NCBI GenBank assembly: GCA_025351355.1
Contig: JANXWC010000123.1
Location: 1-64,000, forward strand
Reading direction: 5' to 3'
DNA from: Hyphomicrobiaceae bacterium
GTDB lineage: Bacteria; Pseudomonadota; Alphaproteobacteria; Rhizobiales; Hyphomicrobiaceae
Length of the DNA stretch: 64,000 nt
The position numbers and the translations under genes are program-made. Below the pieces are notes generated by a model that saw nothing but the letters and a program-made list of their open reading frames with translations, was not told where the DNA came from and did not search any database. Below are positions 1 to 8,859 of the stretch, one piece after another; position 1 is the stretch's first letter; the number at the start of each line of letters is the position of its first letter.

Positions 1-394
1 GTTTGACGATGATGCCATTGGGATTGCCGAGATAAACGTCGGTCGATGACGAGTGCAACGCGTGCACCAAGGTCAGGTCGAAGTCCCTCGTGTAGATCGT
101 GCCGCCGGTATTCATCGGCTCGATTTTCTCGCAGCCTTTGCCCTTCATATACATGGCCAGTTCGAAGGTCGCGAGCAACGATGCGCCGTTGGTCTTGCAG
201 ATTTCAGCGGTATCGCCGATGTGATCCGAATGCCCGTGCGTCAGCGCCACATGGGTGACGCCCTTGGTTGCCGCTGCCCAGTCGAAGCCGGACTTCTCGA
301 ATGTCGGATTGCCCTTCAGGAACGGGTCGATCAACAAGGCGCTGCTGCCGGTGTCGATGCGGATGCAGGAATGTCCGAACCATGTCAGTTTCAT
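1..394 (-). CDS. MBL-fold metal-dependent hydrolase, UPF0173 family (3' end outside window)
   Basis: The minus-strand reading from the ATG at 394 begins MKLTWFGHSCIRIDTGSS and gives 131 residues before the window edge. It contains the metallo-beta-lactamase signature HGHSDH (THGHSDHIGDT) that binds the two metal ions. The early WFGHSC and LIDPFL motifs are typical of the UPF0173/YtkL-like family of about 225 residues, so roughly 40% of the protein is missing. A good ribosome binding site (AGGAGC) lies 7 bases before the ATG. The physiological substrate of this family is not established. It is divergent from ruvX, with about 90 bases between the starts, so the two probably have separate promoters in that gap. 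Confidence 0.85.
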   Translation of the reverse strand, partial: MKLTWFGHSCIRIDTGSSALLIDPFLKGNPTFEKSGFDWAAATKGVTHVALTHGHSDHIGDTAEICKTNGASLLATFELAMYMKGKGCEKIEPMNTGGTIYTRDFDLTLVHALHSSSTDVYLGNPNGIIVK

Positions 395-481
395 CGTTTT
401 GCTCCTGATGCTTAATGGGTCGCCCTAAGGCGCGTGGCCCATCATTGTGCTACACGCACTCAATTCTCAAGGACTGCAAAC

Positions 482-988
482 GTGCCCCCTGCCTCGCTGG
501 TTCTCGAACTTAGTGATTTTGCCGCCGGTCTGCCGCTCGCCGGGCGGTTGATGGCGCTCGACGTCGGCACCAAGACGATCGGCATCGCGATATCTGATAC
601 GACGCGGCTGGTGGCTAGCGGGCTCGAGACGCTGCAACGGACAAAATTTACTGCCGATGCCGAGCACTTGATGACGCGCGTACGCACCCACGAGATCGTC
701 GCCATCATAATCGGCCTGCCCGTCAATCTCGATGGCACCAGCGGGCCACGAGTGCAGGCGACGCGCGCGTTCGCGAGCAATCTGGGCGGCAAACTGGCGT
801 TGCCGATGCTGCTGTGGGACGAGCGGTTATCCACAGTCGCTGCCGAGCGATCGCTGCTGGAAGCCGACGCCAGCCGTAAACGGCGCAAAGAGGTGATCGA
901 CAAAGTGGCCGCGGTCATCATATTGCAGGGCGCGTTGGAGCGGCTGCGGGAAATGGTGAGGGTGTCCGGGGCGCACTGCGGGGAATAG
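482..988 (+). CDS. ruvX: Putative pre-16S rRNA nuclease / Holliday junction resolvase-like RuvX (YqgF)
   Basis: This is an RNase H-fold protein of the YqgF/RuvX family, known for 16S rRNA 5'-end maturation. Visible motifs are ALDVGTKTIGIAISD (first catalytic Asp, about residue 27), the GLPVNLDGTSGP strand-loop, DERLST (catalytic Glu region) and a C-terminal IDKVAAVIILQ helix where the last acidic residue lies. I chose the GTG at 482 because AAGGA sits 8 bases upstream. The same frame opens at a GTG at 434, which would add 16 residues with no family match. Length is about 168 residues, slightly above the 140-160 usual, because of an N-terminal extension before the domain. The next gene starts 10 bases downstream and is probably co-transcribed. 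Confidence 0.9.
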   Translation: MPPASLVLELSDFAAGLPLAGRLMALDVGTKTIGIAISDTTRLVASGLETLQRTKFTADAEHLMTRVRTHEIVAIIIGLPVNLDGTSGPRVQATRAFASNLGGKLALPMLLWDERLSTVAAERSLLEADASRKRRKEVIDKVAAVIILQGALERLREMVRVSGAHCGE

Positions 989-998
989 GTTTGGGGGG

Positions 999-1739
999 AT
1001 GGAAATGGGGCTGCCTGAAACGGTGCTGTCGCTAATGTCGCAGCTCGATGCGGCGGCGCTGGCATTCTACTTCATCTCGATGCTCGGCTATCGGTTGATA
1101 ACCGATCGGCTGCCGTCGATGCGCAATCGCAGCTTGATCGGCGCGATCCAGACGCAACGGATGATGTGGATGCGCAACATGAGCCGGCGCGAAAATCGCA
1201 ACCTCGACGTTCTGTTGCTCGGTACGTTGGGGCAGGGTAACGCGTTTTTTGCCTCGACAACGGCTATCGCTGTCGGCGGACTTGCGGCACTGGTGGGGTC
1301 GGGTGAGCGGGTACAGCAATTACTCGAGCGTTTGCCCCTGGTGGCGCGGTCGACGCCTGTATTGTGGGAATGCAAGCTCTTGCTGATCATGGCGATTTTC
1401 ATCTTCGCCTTCTTCAAATTCGCGTGGGCGTTCCGCCTGTCGCACTATGCAGCGATCATGATCGGAGCGACGCCGATCCTGGCCGAGGACAATGTGGCGC
1501 AGTGCGACGCGCACGCCGATCGCGCAGCAGGTGTGGCAGGGTTATCGGCCGAGCATGCCAACGGCGGGCTGCGATCGTTCTACTACGCCTTCGCGCTGCT
1601 GGCCTGGTTCATTCACCCCTTAGCCTTCATCGTGGGTACGCTGTGGGTGCTTATAATATTGATAAGGCGTGATTATTTTTCACGATCGAGAAGCCTGATC
1701 GCGGGCATTCCTAAGCTTCCTGAGGGTGCTCACTCATAA
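999..1739 (+). CDS. DUF599 family integral membrane protein
   Basis: 246 residues with the DUF599 pattern: an N-terminal membrane segment (LAFYFISMLGYR), the conserved cytoplasmic stretch around RMMWMRNMSRRENRNLD, then membrane segments near GTLGQGNAFFASTTAIAVGG, LLLIMAIFIFAFFKFAWAFR and a C-terminal pair (FYYAFALLAWFIHPLAFIVG, LWVLIILIRR). The function of the family is unknown. It is common in proteobacteria as a four- or five-TM inner-membrane protein. The start ATG at 999 lies 10 bases after the ruvX stop, suggesting an operon with ruvX. The gene after it is separated from its own ribosome binding site by about 100 bases. Confidence 0.85.
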   Translation: MEMGLPETVLSLMSQLDAAALAFYFISMLGYRLITDRLPSMRNRSLIGAIQTQRMMWMRNMSRRENRNLDVLLLGTLGQGNAFFASTTAIAVGGLAALVGSGERVQQLLERLPLVARSTPVLWECKLLLIMAIFIFAFFKFAWAFRLSHYAAIMIGATPILAEDNVAQCDAHADRAAGVAGLSAEHANGGLRSFYYAFALLAWFIHPLAFIVGTLWVLIILIRRDYFSRSRSLIAGIPKLPEGAHS

Positions 1740-1851
1740 GCTCGATCCGTTTTGGCACGTATCTTCATCGTCTGGTCGTCGCCGCTTAAGGGCCCGGCAG
1801 GCAGTTTCTGACAAAACTCCAGGAAACGGTTTTGCCCCCTGGAGACGACCC

Positions 1852-2574
1852 ATGCGTTTGAAGCAGTGCCTGATTGGAGTAGCGATTGTGGCAGGCATGG
1901 CACCGGCCATGGCAGAGCCGCAACTGGCAATTGAACCCGCCGCCGTGCCGCCCGCCGTCGCGTCGGCCGCGCCAGCCGTGGTTACCCCGTTCGCGATCGC
2001 AGTTGCCGTCCCAGCCGTGCCTGCCGTGCCAGCAAAGCCGTCGATCACTCTGCAAGCCAAAGCGGATTTGGCGCAACAGACATTGACCGTCAGCGAGCGT
2101 GGTCGCGTCATCGCGATCTGGAAAATCTCCTCCGGCGTTGCCGATCACGCCACGCCGCGTGGTGTGTTTCAGCCGGAATGGACGGCCAAGATGTGGTACT
2201 CCCACAAATACGACAATGCCCCGATGCCACATGCGGTTTTCTTCAAGGACGGCGCAGCTATCCACGCCACGCAGGCGACCGGCGCGCTGGGGCGCGCAGC
2301 GTCACATGGCTGCGTCCGCCTCGCGCCCGCCAATGCCGAAACATTTTATAAGCTGGTGCAGAAACACGGGCTCGCGCGCACGCGGATTTCAGTCTTTGGC
2401 GCGCCGCAATACCAGCAAACGGTTGCCGTGCGCCAAGATCAACGTCACCAGCAGCGTTGGGCCGGCGATCGGGCCCCTTCAGGTGCGGCCAATCGCAGCG
2501 CTGGATACGCCTCAGCCAGCATTTTCGGTGGACTTAGCTACCAGCCCGCGTACGCAATCACGCGTATTCGCTGA
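1852..2574 (+). CDS. Secreted L,D-transpeptidase (YkuD domain)
   Basis: 240-residue exported protein. The signal peptide MRLKQCLIGVAIVAGMAPAMA is followed by an Ala/Pro/Val-rich linker (residues 22-62) and a YkuD catalytic domain. The active-site motif is SHGCVRL at residues 151-157 with nucleophile Cys154, preceded by IHAT and GALGRAA, which is the canonical arrangement. Such enzymes make 3-3 cross-links in peptidoglycan or attach proteins to it in the periplasm. I chose the ATG at 1852, which has GGAG 7 bases upstream. The frame runs back to 1726 but that extension is highly basic and unlike a signal peptide. The last 45 residues are low-complexity. A clear terminator follows at 2613. Confidence 0.9.
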   Translation: MRLKQCLIGVAIVAGMAPAMAEPQLAIEPAAVPPAVASAAPAVVTPFAIAVAVPAVPAVPAKPSITLQAKADLAQQTLTVSERGRVIAIWKISSGVADHATPRGVFQPEWTAKMWYSHKYDNAPMPHAVFFKDGAAIHATQATGALGRAASHGCVRLAPANAETFYKLVQKHGLARTRISVFGAPQYQQTVAVRQDQRHQQRWAGDRAPSGAANRSAGYASASIFGGLSYQPAYAITRIR

Positions 2575-2612
2575 CCTCGATTAGTTTCAGCGCCTCCTGC
2601 CAATTATGCCAT

Positions 2613-2641
2613 CCGTCGCCACAGTTGCGACGGCTTTTTTT
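2613..2641 (+). terminator. Rho-independent terminator
   Basis: A perfect 7-base-pair stem CCGTCGC / GCGACGG with a 7-base loop is followed by C and a run of seven T. It lies 39 bases after the stop of the small L,D-transpeptidase gene and ends that transcription unit. The remaining bases up to the RND adaptor at 2841 hold no gene that I can support. Confidence 0.85.
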
Positions 2642-2840
2642 GCGTTGCACCGTTACAATCGAGCAGATACCTGCTAGGGACCAGCATACGCTTGTTATCG
2701 TCGTTCTGGCGAGCCGCTCCGAGGAATTGCATTTGACATCAGGCCCTTGTCATCGGAGCTAAGCTGGAATGCCAGATTCTGCTGCAGCATGCGGGCTGCC
2801 ATAAGTGTAGAGTTGAGTTTCGACGATTACGGATGACACG

Positions 2841-4217
2841 ATGTCCAATGGGGTCAAGATCGCGGGTGCGGCGGTTGCCGCTGTTGCCGTTTGGGTGTGG
2901 TGGGTGGGCGGGCCGGACAAGGCGCTCAGCATTGCGACCAACAAGGCACCGGGTTTAGCGTCGGAAGCGCAAAGGCTTGCCGCGCAATTGAAATCCGATA
3001 GTTCGGCATCGTTGAAGCCAGCCACCCAGGCGGCGCCGACTAAAGCCGGTGGCGGCGCAATGCCGACTGTCAGCGTCAGTAAACCGCAAGTTCGTCCGGT
3101 AATCGAATGGGACGAATATACCGGTCGCTTTGATGCCACCGAGTCGGTCGAGATACGCACCCGCGTCTCGGGCTTTCTGGTCGAAATCCATTTCAAGGAT
3201 GGGCAGCAGGTCACGAAAGGCGATCGGCTCTACACACTCGATTCCCGCCCGTTCGATCGTGCGCTGGATCAGGCGCGCGCCGAACTAGCGCAGGCATCCA
3301 CAAAAGTCGAAAGCACCAGCTTGGATGTGGAGCGCGGCCGACCTCTGGTCGATCGCAAGGTCATGTCGGAAAAGGTATTTGATGATCGCGCCAATGCGCT
3401 CAGGGAAGCACAGGCGGCTGTCAAAACATCGGAAGCCAAGGTCAAGACGGCGGAACTCGACGTTTCGTCAACTGTCATCTCGGCACCCTTTTCTGGTCGG
3501 ATTTCACGCAGCAACGTACCGGTCGGCGCGTGGGTTTCGGCCGGTGCGGTTGCCAACTCGACGCTCTTGACGACTGTTGTCACCGAAGATCCGATCCACC
3601 TTTATTTCGACGTCAACGAGAACAACTGGATCAAATATCGCCGTTTGGCTGAGGCAGGCAAAGACGCTGGCGTCGCACGCCTCGGCGCCAAGGTCGAGCT
3701 GGCGTTGCCCGATGAAAAAGGTTTCCCGTCGCGTGGTGTGATCGATTTTGTCGACAACCGACTTGACTTGGCTTCGGGCACCATGCGCGCTCGCGCGGTG
3801 GTCGAAAACAAGTCCGGTCTCTATTCGGCGGGCATGTTTGCGCGCGTGCGCGTGCAGGGTTCCGACAGTTATAATGCTGTGATGATACCCGACGAGGCGA
3901 TCGGTACGGACCAGACGACACGCTTCGTGCTGACGGTGGCCGAAGACGGCATGGTCGGGCGCAAGACCGTCACACTCGGGCCGCTTGCCGATGGGCTGCG
4001 TGTGATCCGGCAAGGCCTTTCAGCCGACGACGTGATCGTGGTTAAGGGACTGCAGCGTGCGCGGCCCGGCATCAAGGTTGCGGGCAAAGAAGAACCGATC
4101 ATCGCCATTCCGCAGAAAGTTGTCAGCGCCAATCCGGCTGCAGCGGGCGGTACCGCGGCAGGTATCGCAGTGCCGGCTCCAGCCGCCATGCCTGATGCAT
4201 CTGCCAAGAAAAAATGA
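2841..4217 (+). CDS. RND efflux periplasmic adaptor (membrane fusion protein)
   Basis: 458 residues of the HlyD/AcrA-MexE adaptor family. Order of parts: an N-terminal membrane anchor (AGAAVAAVAVWVWWVGG), a variable linker, the first half of the lipoyl domain (VEIRTRVSGFLVEIHFKDGQQVTKGDRLYTLD region), an alpha-helical hairpin (about residues 150-200), the second lipoyl half (STVISAPFSGRISR), a beta-barrel, and a membrane-proximal domain ending in GLQRARPGIKV. The C-terminal tail is Ala/Pro/Lys-rich. It bridges the inner-membrane pump encoded next with an outer-membrane channel not present in this window. It resembles the BepF/MexE group, but the substrate cannot be read from sequence. No adjacent regulator is seen. 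Confidence 0.9.
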   Translation: MSNGVKIAGAAVAAVAVWVWWVGGPDKALSIATNKAPGLASEAQRLAAQLKSDSSASLKPATQAAPTKAGGGAMPTVSVSKPQVRPVIEWDEYTGRFDATESVEIRTRVSGFLVEIHFKDGQQVTKGDRLYTLDSRPFDRALDQARAELAQASTKVESTSLDVERGRPLVDRKVMSEKVFDDRANALREAQAAVKTSEAKVKTAELDVSSTVISAPFSGRISRSNVPVGAWVSAGAVANSTLLTTVVTEDPIHLYFDVNENNWIKYRRLAEAGKDAGVARLGAKVELALPDEKGFPSRGVIDFVDNRLDLASGTMRARAVVENKSGLYSAGMFARVRVQGSDSYNAVMIPDEAIGTDQTTRFVLTVAEDGMVGRKTVTLGPLADGLRVIRQGLSADDVIVVKGLQRARPGIKVAGKEEPIIAIPQKVVSANPAAAGGTAAGIAVPAPAAMPDASAKKK

Positions 4218-4317
4218 GACCTTTGGCGCGGTTTAGCCTGAAGTGTAATTGGGCGGCGAAAACACCGATCCCGGATAATATGCTGAGCCTGGCCTATGGT
4301 GAGTGGGACGGAATGAC

Positions 4318-7300
4318 ATGAGTTTCAGCCATTTTTTCATCGTGCGACCGATCTTCGCGGTCGTCATCTCGCTGTTCATCACCATCATCGGCGGTATTGC
4401 CTACTTTGGGCTGCCCGTCAGTCAGCTGCCGGATATCATTCCGCCGACCATCATCGTCTCGACCAGCTATCCCGGCGCCTCCGCACAGACCGTGGCTGAT
4501 ACGGTTTCCGCGCCCATCGAGCAGGAGATCAACGGCGTCGAGAACATGATCTACATGTACTCGCAGTCGACCAATGACGGGAATGTCTCGATCACCGTGA
4601 CGTTCGATATCGGCACCGATATCGATCGTGCGCAGGTGCTTGTTCAAAATCGCGTATCGGCGGCGGAGCGTCGGCTGCCCGACGAAGTGCGGCGGAGCGG
4701 CCTGTTGGTGCGCAAGCGCTCGCCCGATCAGTTGCTCAACATCCATTTGCTGTCCCCCGACGCCAGTCTCGACCAGGTCTACATCTCCAATTACGGCCTG
4801 CTGAACGTACGCGACCGGTTGATGCGCATCGACGGCGTCGGCGACGTGCAGATGTTTGGCGCGCGCGAATATTCGATGCGGATCTGGCTCGATCCCGAGC
4901 GTATTGCGTTGCGCAATCTGACGGCCGAGGAAGTGCTGATTGCCTTGCGCAACCAGAATGTGCAGGTCGCGGGAGGCAGCATCGGCGAACCCCCGATCGA
5001 CGGCAAGACGGCGTTCCAGGTGCCGCTGCAATTGAAGGGCCGGCTTAGAACCGAAGATGAATTCAACGAAATCATCGTCAAGATATCCGCTGATGGCCGC
5101 GTCGTACGGTTGAAGGACATCGGCCGCGCGGAACTCGGCGCGCTCAGCTATTCCTCCTACGGCTATGCCGATCGCAACCCGGCGACGGTGCTGGTGGTCT
5201 CACAGCAGACCGGCTCCAACGCTTTGACCGCCACCAATGCCGTCAAAGCGGCCATCGCCGACTTGGCCAAGGAGTTCCCCAAGGGCCTCGAATACCGGAT
5301 CACCTATAATCCCACCGAATTCATCGAGGTGTCGATCAAGGAACTCTACAGCTCCATCATCGAAGCAGTCACATTGGTGGTTCTGGTCGTCCTGCTGTTC
5401 CTGCAAACTTGGCGCGCAACGATCATTCCGGTTGCCGCCATTCCGATCTCGCTGATCGGCACGTTCGCGGTCATGCAACTCGCAGGCTTCTCGCTGAACA
5501 TGTTGACGCTGTTCGGTCTGGTTCTGGCTGTCGGCATTGTCGTGGACGATGCGATCGTGGTCGTCGAGAACGTCGAGACCAAGCTGAAGGAGGGGATGAG
5601 CCCATTGCAGGCGGCAAAGGTGTCCATGGACGAAGTCGGCGCAGCGCTGATTGCGATCGCGCTGGTGCTGTCAGCGGTGTTCATTCCGACGGCATTCACT
5701 CCGGGTATCACGGGGCAATTCTACCGACAGTTCGCAGTCACCGTGGCGAGTGCAACGCTGATATCTGCTTTCATCTCGCTGACGTTGTCACCGGCGTTGG
5801 CGGCACTGCTGCTGAAGCCGCACGAGCATCATCCTAAGGCGACGTTCCTATCGGTCGTCACCGCACCGATCCAGTTGTTCTTCAAGGGGTTCAACTGGGC
5901 CTTTGAGAAATTCGCCGATGGTTATGCAAACTTGGTTCGACGGTTGGCAAACGCTTGGCCGGCTGTGCTGATGGTTTATGTCGGGTTGATCGTATTCGCG
6001 TTCAAGTTCGTGCCGAGTATCCCCACCGGCTTCATCCCGGATATCGATCGCGGTATCGCCATCGTGTCGGTGCAGTTGCCGCCGGGATCGGCCCTGTCGC
6101 GCACGGACGAAGTGGTGCGCAAGGCCAACGACATCATCCTGGCCACACCGGGCGTCAAATACACCAACGCATTTACTGGCCGCAATGGCGCGACGTTTAC
6201 AAATGCCTCTTACTATGGTTCGTTTTTCGTGGTGCTGAAGGCCTTCGAAGAGCGCCAGCGCGACAATCTCGATGTGCGGACGATCGCGCAAATGTTGCGA
6301 CAAAGACTGTCGGTCCTTCAGGAAGCGACGACGTTGGTCTTCGTACCTCCGGCCGTGCGTGGCCTCGGTGGCACTGCGGGGTTCTCTATGCGGCTGCAGG
6401 ATAAGCTTGGCCAGTCGCCGCAAGATCTGTCGGCGATCGCGCAGAACTTCATCACGGCCGCCAACCAGCATCCGCTGATCCAGAACACCTTCACTACTTT
6501 CACCGCCACCACGCCGCAGGTCTTCGTCGACGTGGACCGTGACAAGGCGCAGATGCTGAAGGTACCGATCGATCGTGTCTTCGAGGCCATGCGCGTCTAC
6601 ATGGGATCGGCCTACGTCAACGACTTCAATATGTTCGGCCGGACCTACCGTGTCACGGCGCAGGCCGAAGGTGACTTCCGTTTAAATCAGGAGAACGTCA
6701 ACCGCATCCGCGTCCGCAACACAGATGGCGTCATGGTGCCGCTCGGATCGGTCGTCCGCTTCGTCGAGAACGTCGGTCCCGACCGCGTACCGCGCTACAA
6801 CTTGTTCCCAACGGTCGAAATCCAGGGCTCCGCCAAGCCCGGCATTTCCTCAGGTCAGGCGCTGGACGTGATGGCGGAAATCGCCGCACAGCAATTGCCC
6901 GACGGCGTCACCTACGAGTGGACGGACCTCTCCTATCAGGAAGCCAAGGTGGGCCGCACCGGCTACTACATCTTCGCGTTGGCGGTGCTGTTCGTATTCC
7001 TGGCCCTTGCGGCGCAGTATGAGAGCTGGTCGCTGCCGCTGGCAATTATGCTGATCGTACCGATGTGCCTGCTGTCGGCCGCCTTCGGCGTTTGGCTACA
7101 CGCGCGCGATATCAACATTCTCACGCAAATCGGCTTCGTGGTGTTGATCGGACTGGCGGCAAAGAATGCAATCCTCATCGTGGAGTTCGCCAAACAGCTC
7201 GAAGAGCAGGGCATGGATAGCGTCACCGCCGCCGTCGAAGCCTGCCGCATGCGTCTCCGGCCGATCATGATGACGTCGCTGGCGTTCACGCTCGGGGTCA

Positions 7301-7506
7301 TCCCGCTGTACGTCGCTCGTGGCGCCGGGGCCGAGTTCCGGATCGCACTGGGCACGGCTGTGTTCTGGGGCATGATCGGCGTGACGATGTTCGGCCTGAT
7401 TTTTACGCCGGTGTTCTACGTCGTCGTGCGAAAATTCTTCGGCTCCAAGAAGCGCTCAGATAAAGGCGCATCCCCGAACGACCCCGTCGGTGTGCCGGCG
7501 GAATAG
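4318..7506 (+). CDS. RND multidrug efflux permease (HAE1 family, AcrB/MexF/BepG-like)
   Basis: About 1062 residues, the usual size for a proton-driven HAE1 pump. It starts MSFSHFFIVRPIFAVVISL, the typical first TM. TM4 carries the proton-relay Asp pair in VGIVVDDAIVVVENVE and TM10 carries the conserved Lys in LIGLAAKNAILIVEF. The motif SYPGASAQTVADTV of the pore domain is present. Two large periplasmic loops are complete and there is no frameshift. The start is the ATG at 4318; a GTG at 4303 would add only five residues. It lies 100 bases after the adaptor and forms a two-gene efflux operon with it. An outer-membrane factor must come from elsewhere. Confidence 0.93.
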   Translation: MSFSHFFIVRPIFAVVISLFITIIGGIAYFGLPVSQLPDIIPPTIIVSTSYPGASAQTVADTVSAPIEQEINGVENMIYMYSQSTNDGNVSITVTFDIGTDIDRAQVLVQNRVSAAERRLPDEVRRSGLLVRKRSPDQLLNIHLLSPDASLDQVYISNYGLLNVRDRLMRIDGVGDVQMFGAREYSMRIWLDPERIALRNLTAEEVLIALRNQNVQVAGGSIGEPPIDGKTAFQVPLQLKGRLRTEDEFNEIIVKISADGRVVRLKDIGRAELGALSYSSYGYADRNPATVLVVSQQTGSNALTATNAVKAAIADLAKEFPKGLEYRITYNPTEFIEVSIKELYSSIIEAVTLVVLVVLLFLQTWRATIIPVAAIPISLIGTFAVMQLAGFSLNMLTLFGLVLAVGIVVDDAIVVVENVETKLKEGMSPLQAAKVSMDEVGAALIAIALVLSAVFIPTAFTPGITGQFYRQFAVTVASATLISAFISLTLSPALAALLLKPHEHHPKATFLSVVTAPIQLFFKGFNWAFEKFADGYANLVRRLANAWPAVLMVYVGLIVFAFKFVPSIPTGFIPDIDRGIAIVSVQLPPGSALSRTDEVVRKANDIILATPGVKYTNAFTGRNGATFTNASYYGSFFVVLKAFEERQRDNLDVRTIAQMLRQRLSVLQEATTLVFVPPAVRGLGGTAGFSMRLQDKLGQSPQDLSAIAQNFITAANQHPLIQNTFTTFTATTPQVFVDVDRDKAQMLKVPIDRVFEAMRVYMGSAYVNDFNMFGRTYRVTAQAEGDFRLNQENVNRIRVRNTDGVMVPLGSVVRFVENVGPDRVPRYNLFPTVEIQGSAKPGISSGQALDVMAEIAAQQLPDGVTYEWTDLSYQEAKVGRTGYYIFALAVLFVFLALAAQYESWSLPLAIMLIVPMCLLSAAFGVWLHARDINILTQIGFVVLIGLAAKNAILIVEFAKQLEEQGMDSVTAAVEACRMRLRPIMMTSLAFTLGVIPLYVARGAGAEFRIALGTAVFWGMIGVTMFGLIFTPVFYVVVRKFFGSKKRSDKGASPNDPVGVPAE

Positions 7507-7581
7507 ATGTTGCCAGCCGAATAAATATCGCTTCGGCCCCGTGTCGTCTGCATTTGAGCGCGGGTCCCCAAGACGAACAGA

Positions 7582-8340
7582 CTACTGGCCTGGCACCATC
7601 GGTGCAGGGACCAGCAACCAAGCCATAACGCCGGCGAGAGTCGGCGCGAAGCTCATGATCACATAGATGGCGTAGGTCTTGGATTTGCTCCATCGCTTCA
7701 GTCTGCCGAGCTCAGCGCGCATCGCCCGCGCATCCATCCCGCTGACGGGGCGGCTGCTACCCAGTCGTGCGATCTCGTAATCGAGTTCGTCGTGATTGGG
7801 ACCGCACTCGGCGATAATCGCTTCGTAGGCCTGGACGAACGGAATAAGCTGCTGCGGCGCGCTGATGGGAGTTGCTTGCAGCCGCTTGCGCAAATCGTTC
7901 ACCTTCTGACCGCATTCATGCAGCGCGCGAGACTGACCGCTGTAATCTTTGATCTGCTCTGTCAGCGAGAATGTCAGGGTCAACCAGTTGGCGACGACCG
8001 ATACCCAGTCACAGATGCTGCGCATGTGGGGCGTCAGGCTATCTTTGAAGATCAAAACGAACACGGTGATTAGTCCGCCATACAGCGCGACCGTGGACAA
8101 GGTGATGAGGCTGGCGTTATTGCGACGGCCCAGCCGATCGGCGGCTTGGAAGCGGGCGCGCTTGACCAGTTGCCAGTCAGCCAGCAATTTCGCTTTGAAC
8201 TCGGGCTCGACAAGCGCCATCTGCGGTAGCTGATGCCGTGGGACCGCACCGTCGCGCAACCCGCCATGCGCACTGTAGGCGGTCTGGGCTGCATGCTCAT
8301 GCCAGCTTTGCGGCGATTGCGATGGCGAATCGGTGCTCAT
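7582..8340 (-). CDS. SLATT-domain membrane protein (SLATT_5-like), no partner gene
   Basis: 252 residues. The middle part matches the SLATT 2TM domain: a polar helix with KRARFQAADRLGRRNN, TM1 (ASLITLSTVALYGGLITVF), TM2 (ICDWVSVVANWLTLTFSLTE), then LHECGQKVNDLRKRL and the signature CGPNHDELDYEI, where NHxxxDY is typical of the SLATT_5 subfamily. A third TM (YAIYVIMSFAPTLAGVMAWLL) closes the protein. SLATT proteins are predicted pore-forming effectors of nucleotide- or reverse-transcriptase-based antiphage systems. Here neither a reverse transcriptase, a nucleotide cyclase nor a SLOG protein is adjacent. The ATG at 8340 is taken; a TTG at 8346 is in frame. The stop lies 75 bases from the convergent RND pump gene. 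Function as an effector is inference. Confidence 0.7.
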   Translation of the reverse strand: MSTDSPSQSPQSWHEHAAQTAYSAHGGLRDGAVPRHQLPQMALVEPEFKAKLLADWQLVKRARFQAADRLGRRNNASLITLSTVALYGGLITVFVLIFKDSLTPHMRSICDWVSVVANWLTLTFSLTEQIKDYSGQSRALHECGQKVNDLRKRLQATPISAPQQLIPFVQAYEAIIAECGPNHDELDYEIARLGSSRPVSGMDARAMRAELGRLKRWSKSKTYAIYVIMSFAPTLAGVMAWLLVPAPMVPGQ

Positions 8341-8859
8341 CTGCAAACCGTGGCCAATCCTCCCGATCCGATCAACAAGGTCGACGTCGGCACCTCAGCC
8401 TGTGCACACAAATGCGCGCCACCTGCATGGCTGCGTCCCGATTTGAGAATTTGAGATAGTTTCATAGCGCGAAATCGCGGCTATATTGCCCGCGTTTCGA
8501 TATCACAGCCGCAATCAACGGGTTGTTCAGATCTTTCTGTCGCGGTTGGGTTGAGGTGCCAAGAAATGCCTGCTACATGACGGCGCAACTTTGACGCTTT
8601 TGATACGGCGCAGGTGCATCAGCACGTCTACTCGTGTATTGCCGCCCCATTGATGCCTCGATCAGTCGACATTTTAGCGTGCAGCAGATGTCACTGGAGT
8701 TTGGATGGGGGCTTGCGACTACACCCCTGTTATTTTCGATAGCCGACCCATTGATCTTGCCGTCGTTAAGCGTTCAGAACTGTCGCTCTCGAACTGCGTC
8801 GCTTGACACTTGCGCCGCTTGAAATCTGATTGAAGTGATTACCTACAGGATCCAAGTGC
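8341..8859. other. 519-base divergent intergenic region
   Basis: No credible coding sequence is seen on either strand. It separates the SLATT gene (leftward) from the large L,D-transpeptidase gene (rightward). An imperfect hairpin lies at 8464-8483 (ATAGCGCGA, AA, TCGCGGCTAT with one unpaired G). A promoter for the rightward gene lies at 8803-8830. The rest shows no repeat or RNA-like structure that I can support. Confidence 0.5.
8803..8830 (+). promoter_or_regulatory. Candidate sigma-70 promoter for the L,D-transpeptidase gene
   Basis: A perfect TTGACA at 8803-8808 is followed after 16 bases by TCTGAT at 8825-8830 (four of six matches to TATAAT). The start codon at 8860 is preceded by AGGA at about 8847-8850, which would leave a leader of about 23 bases. 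This is a visual match only. Confidence 0.45.
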
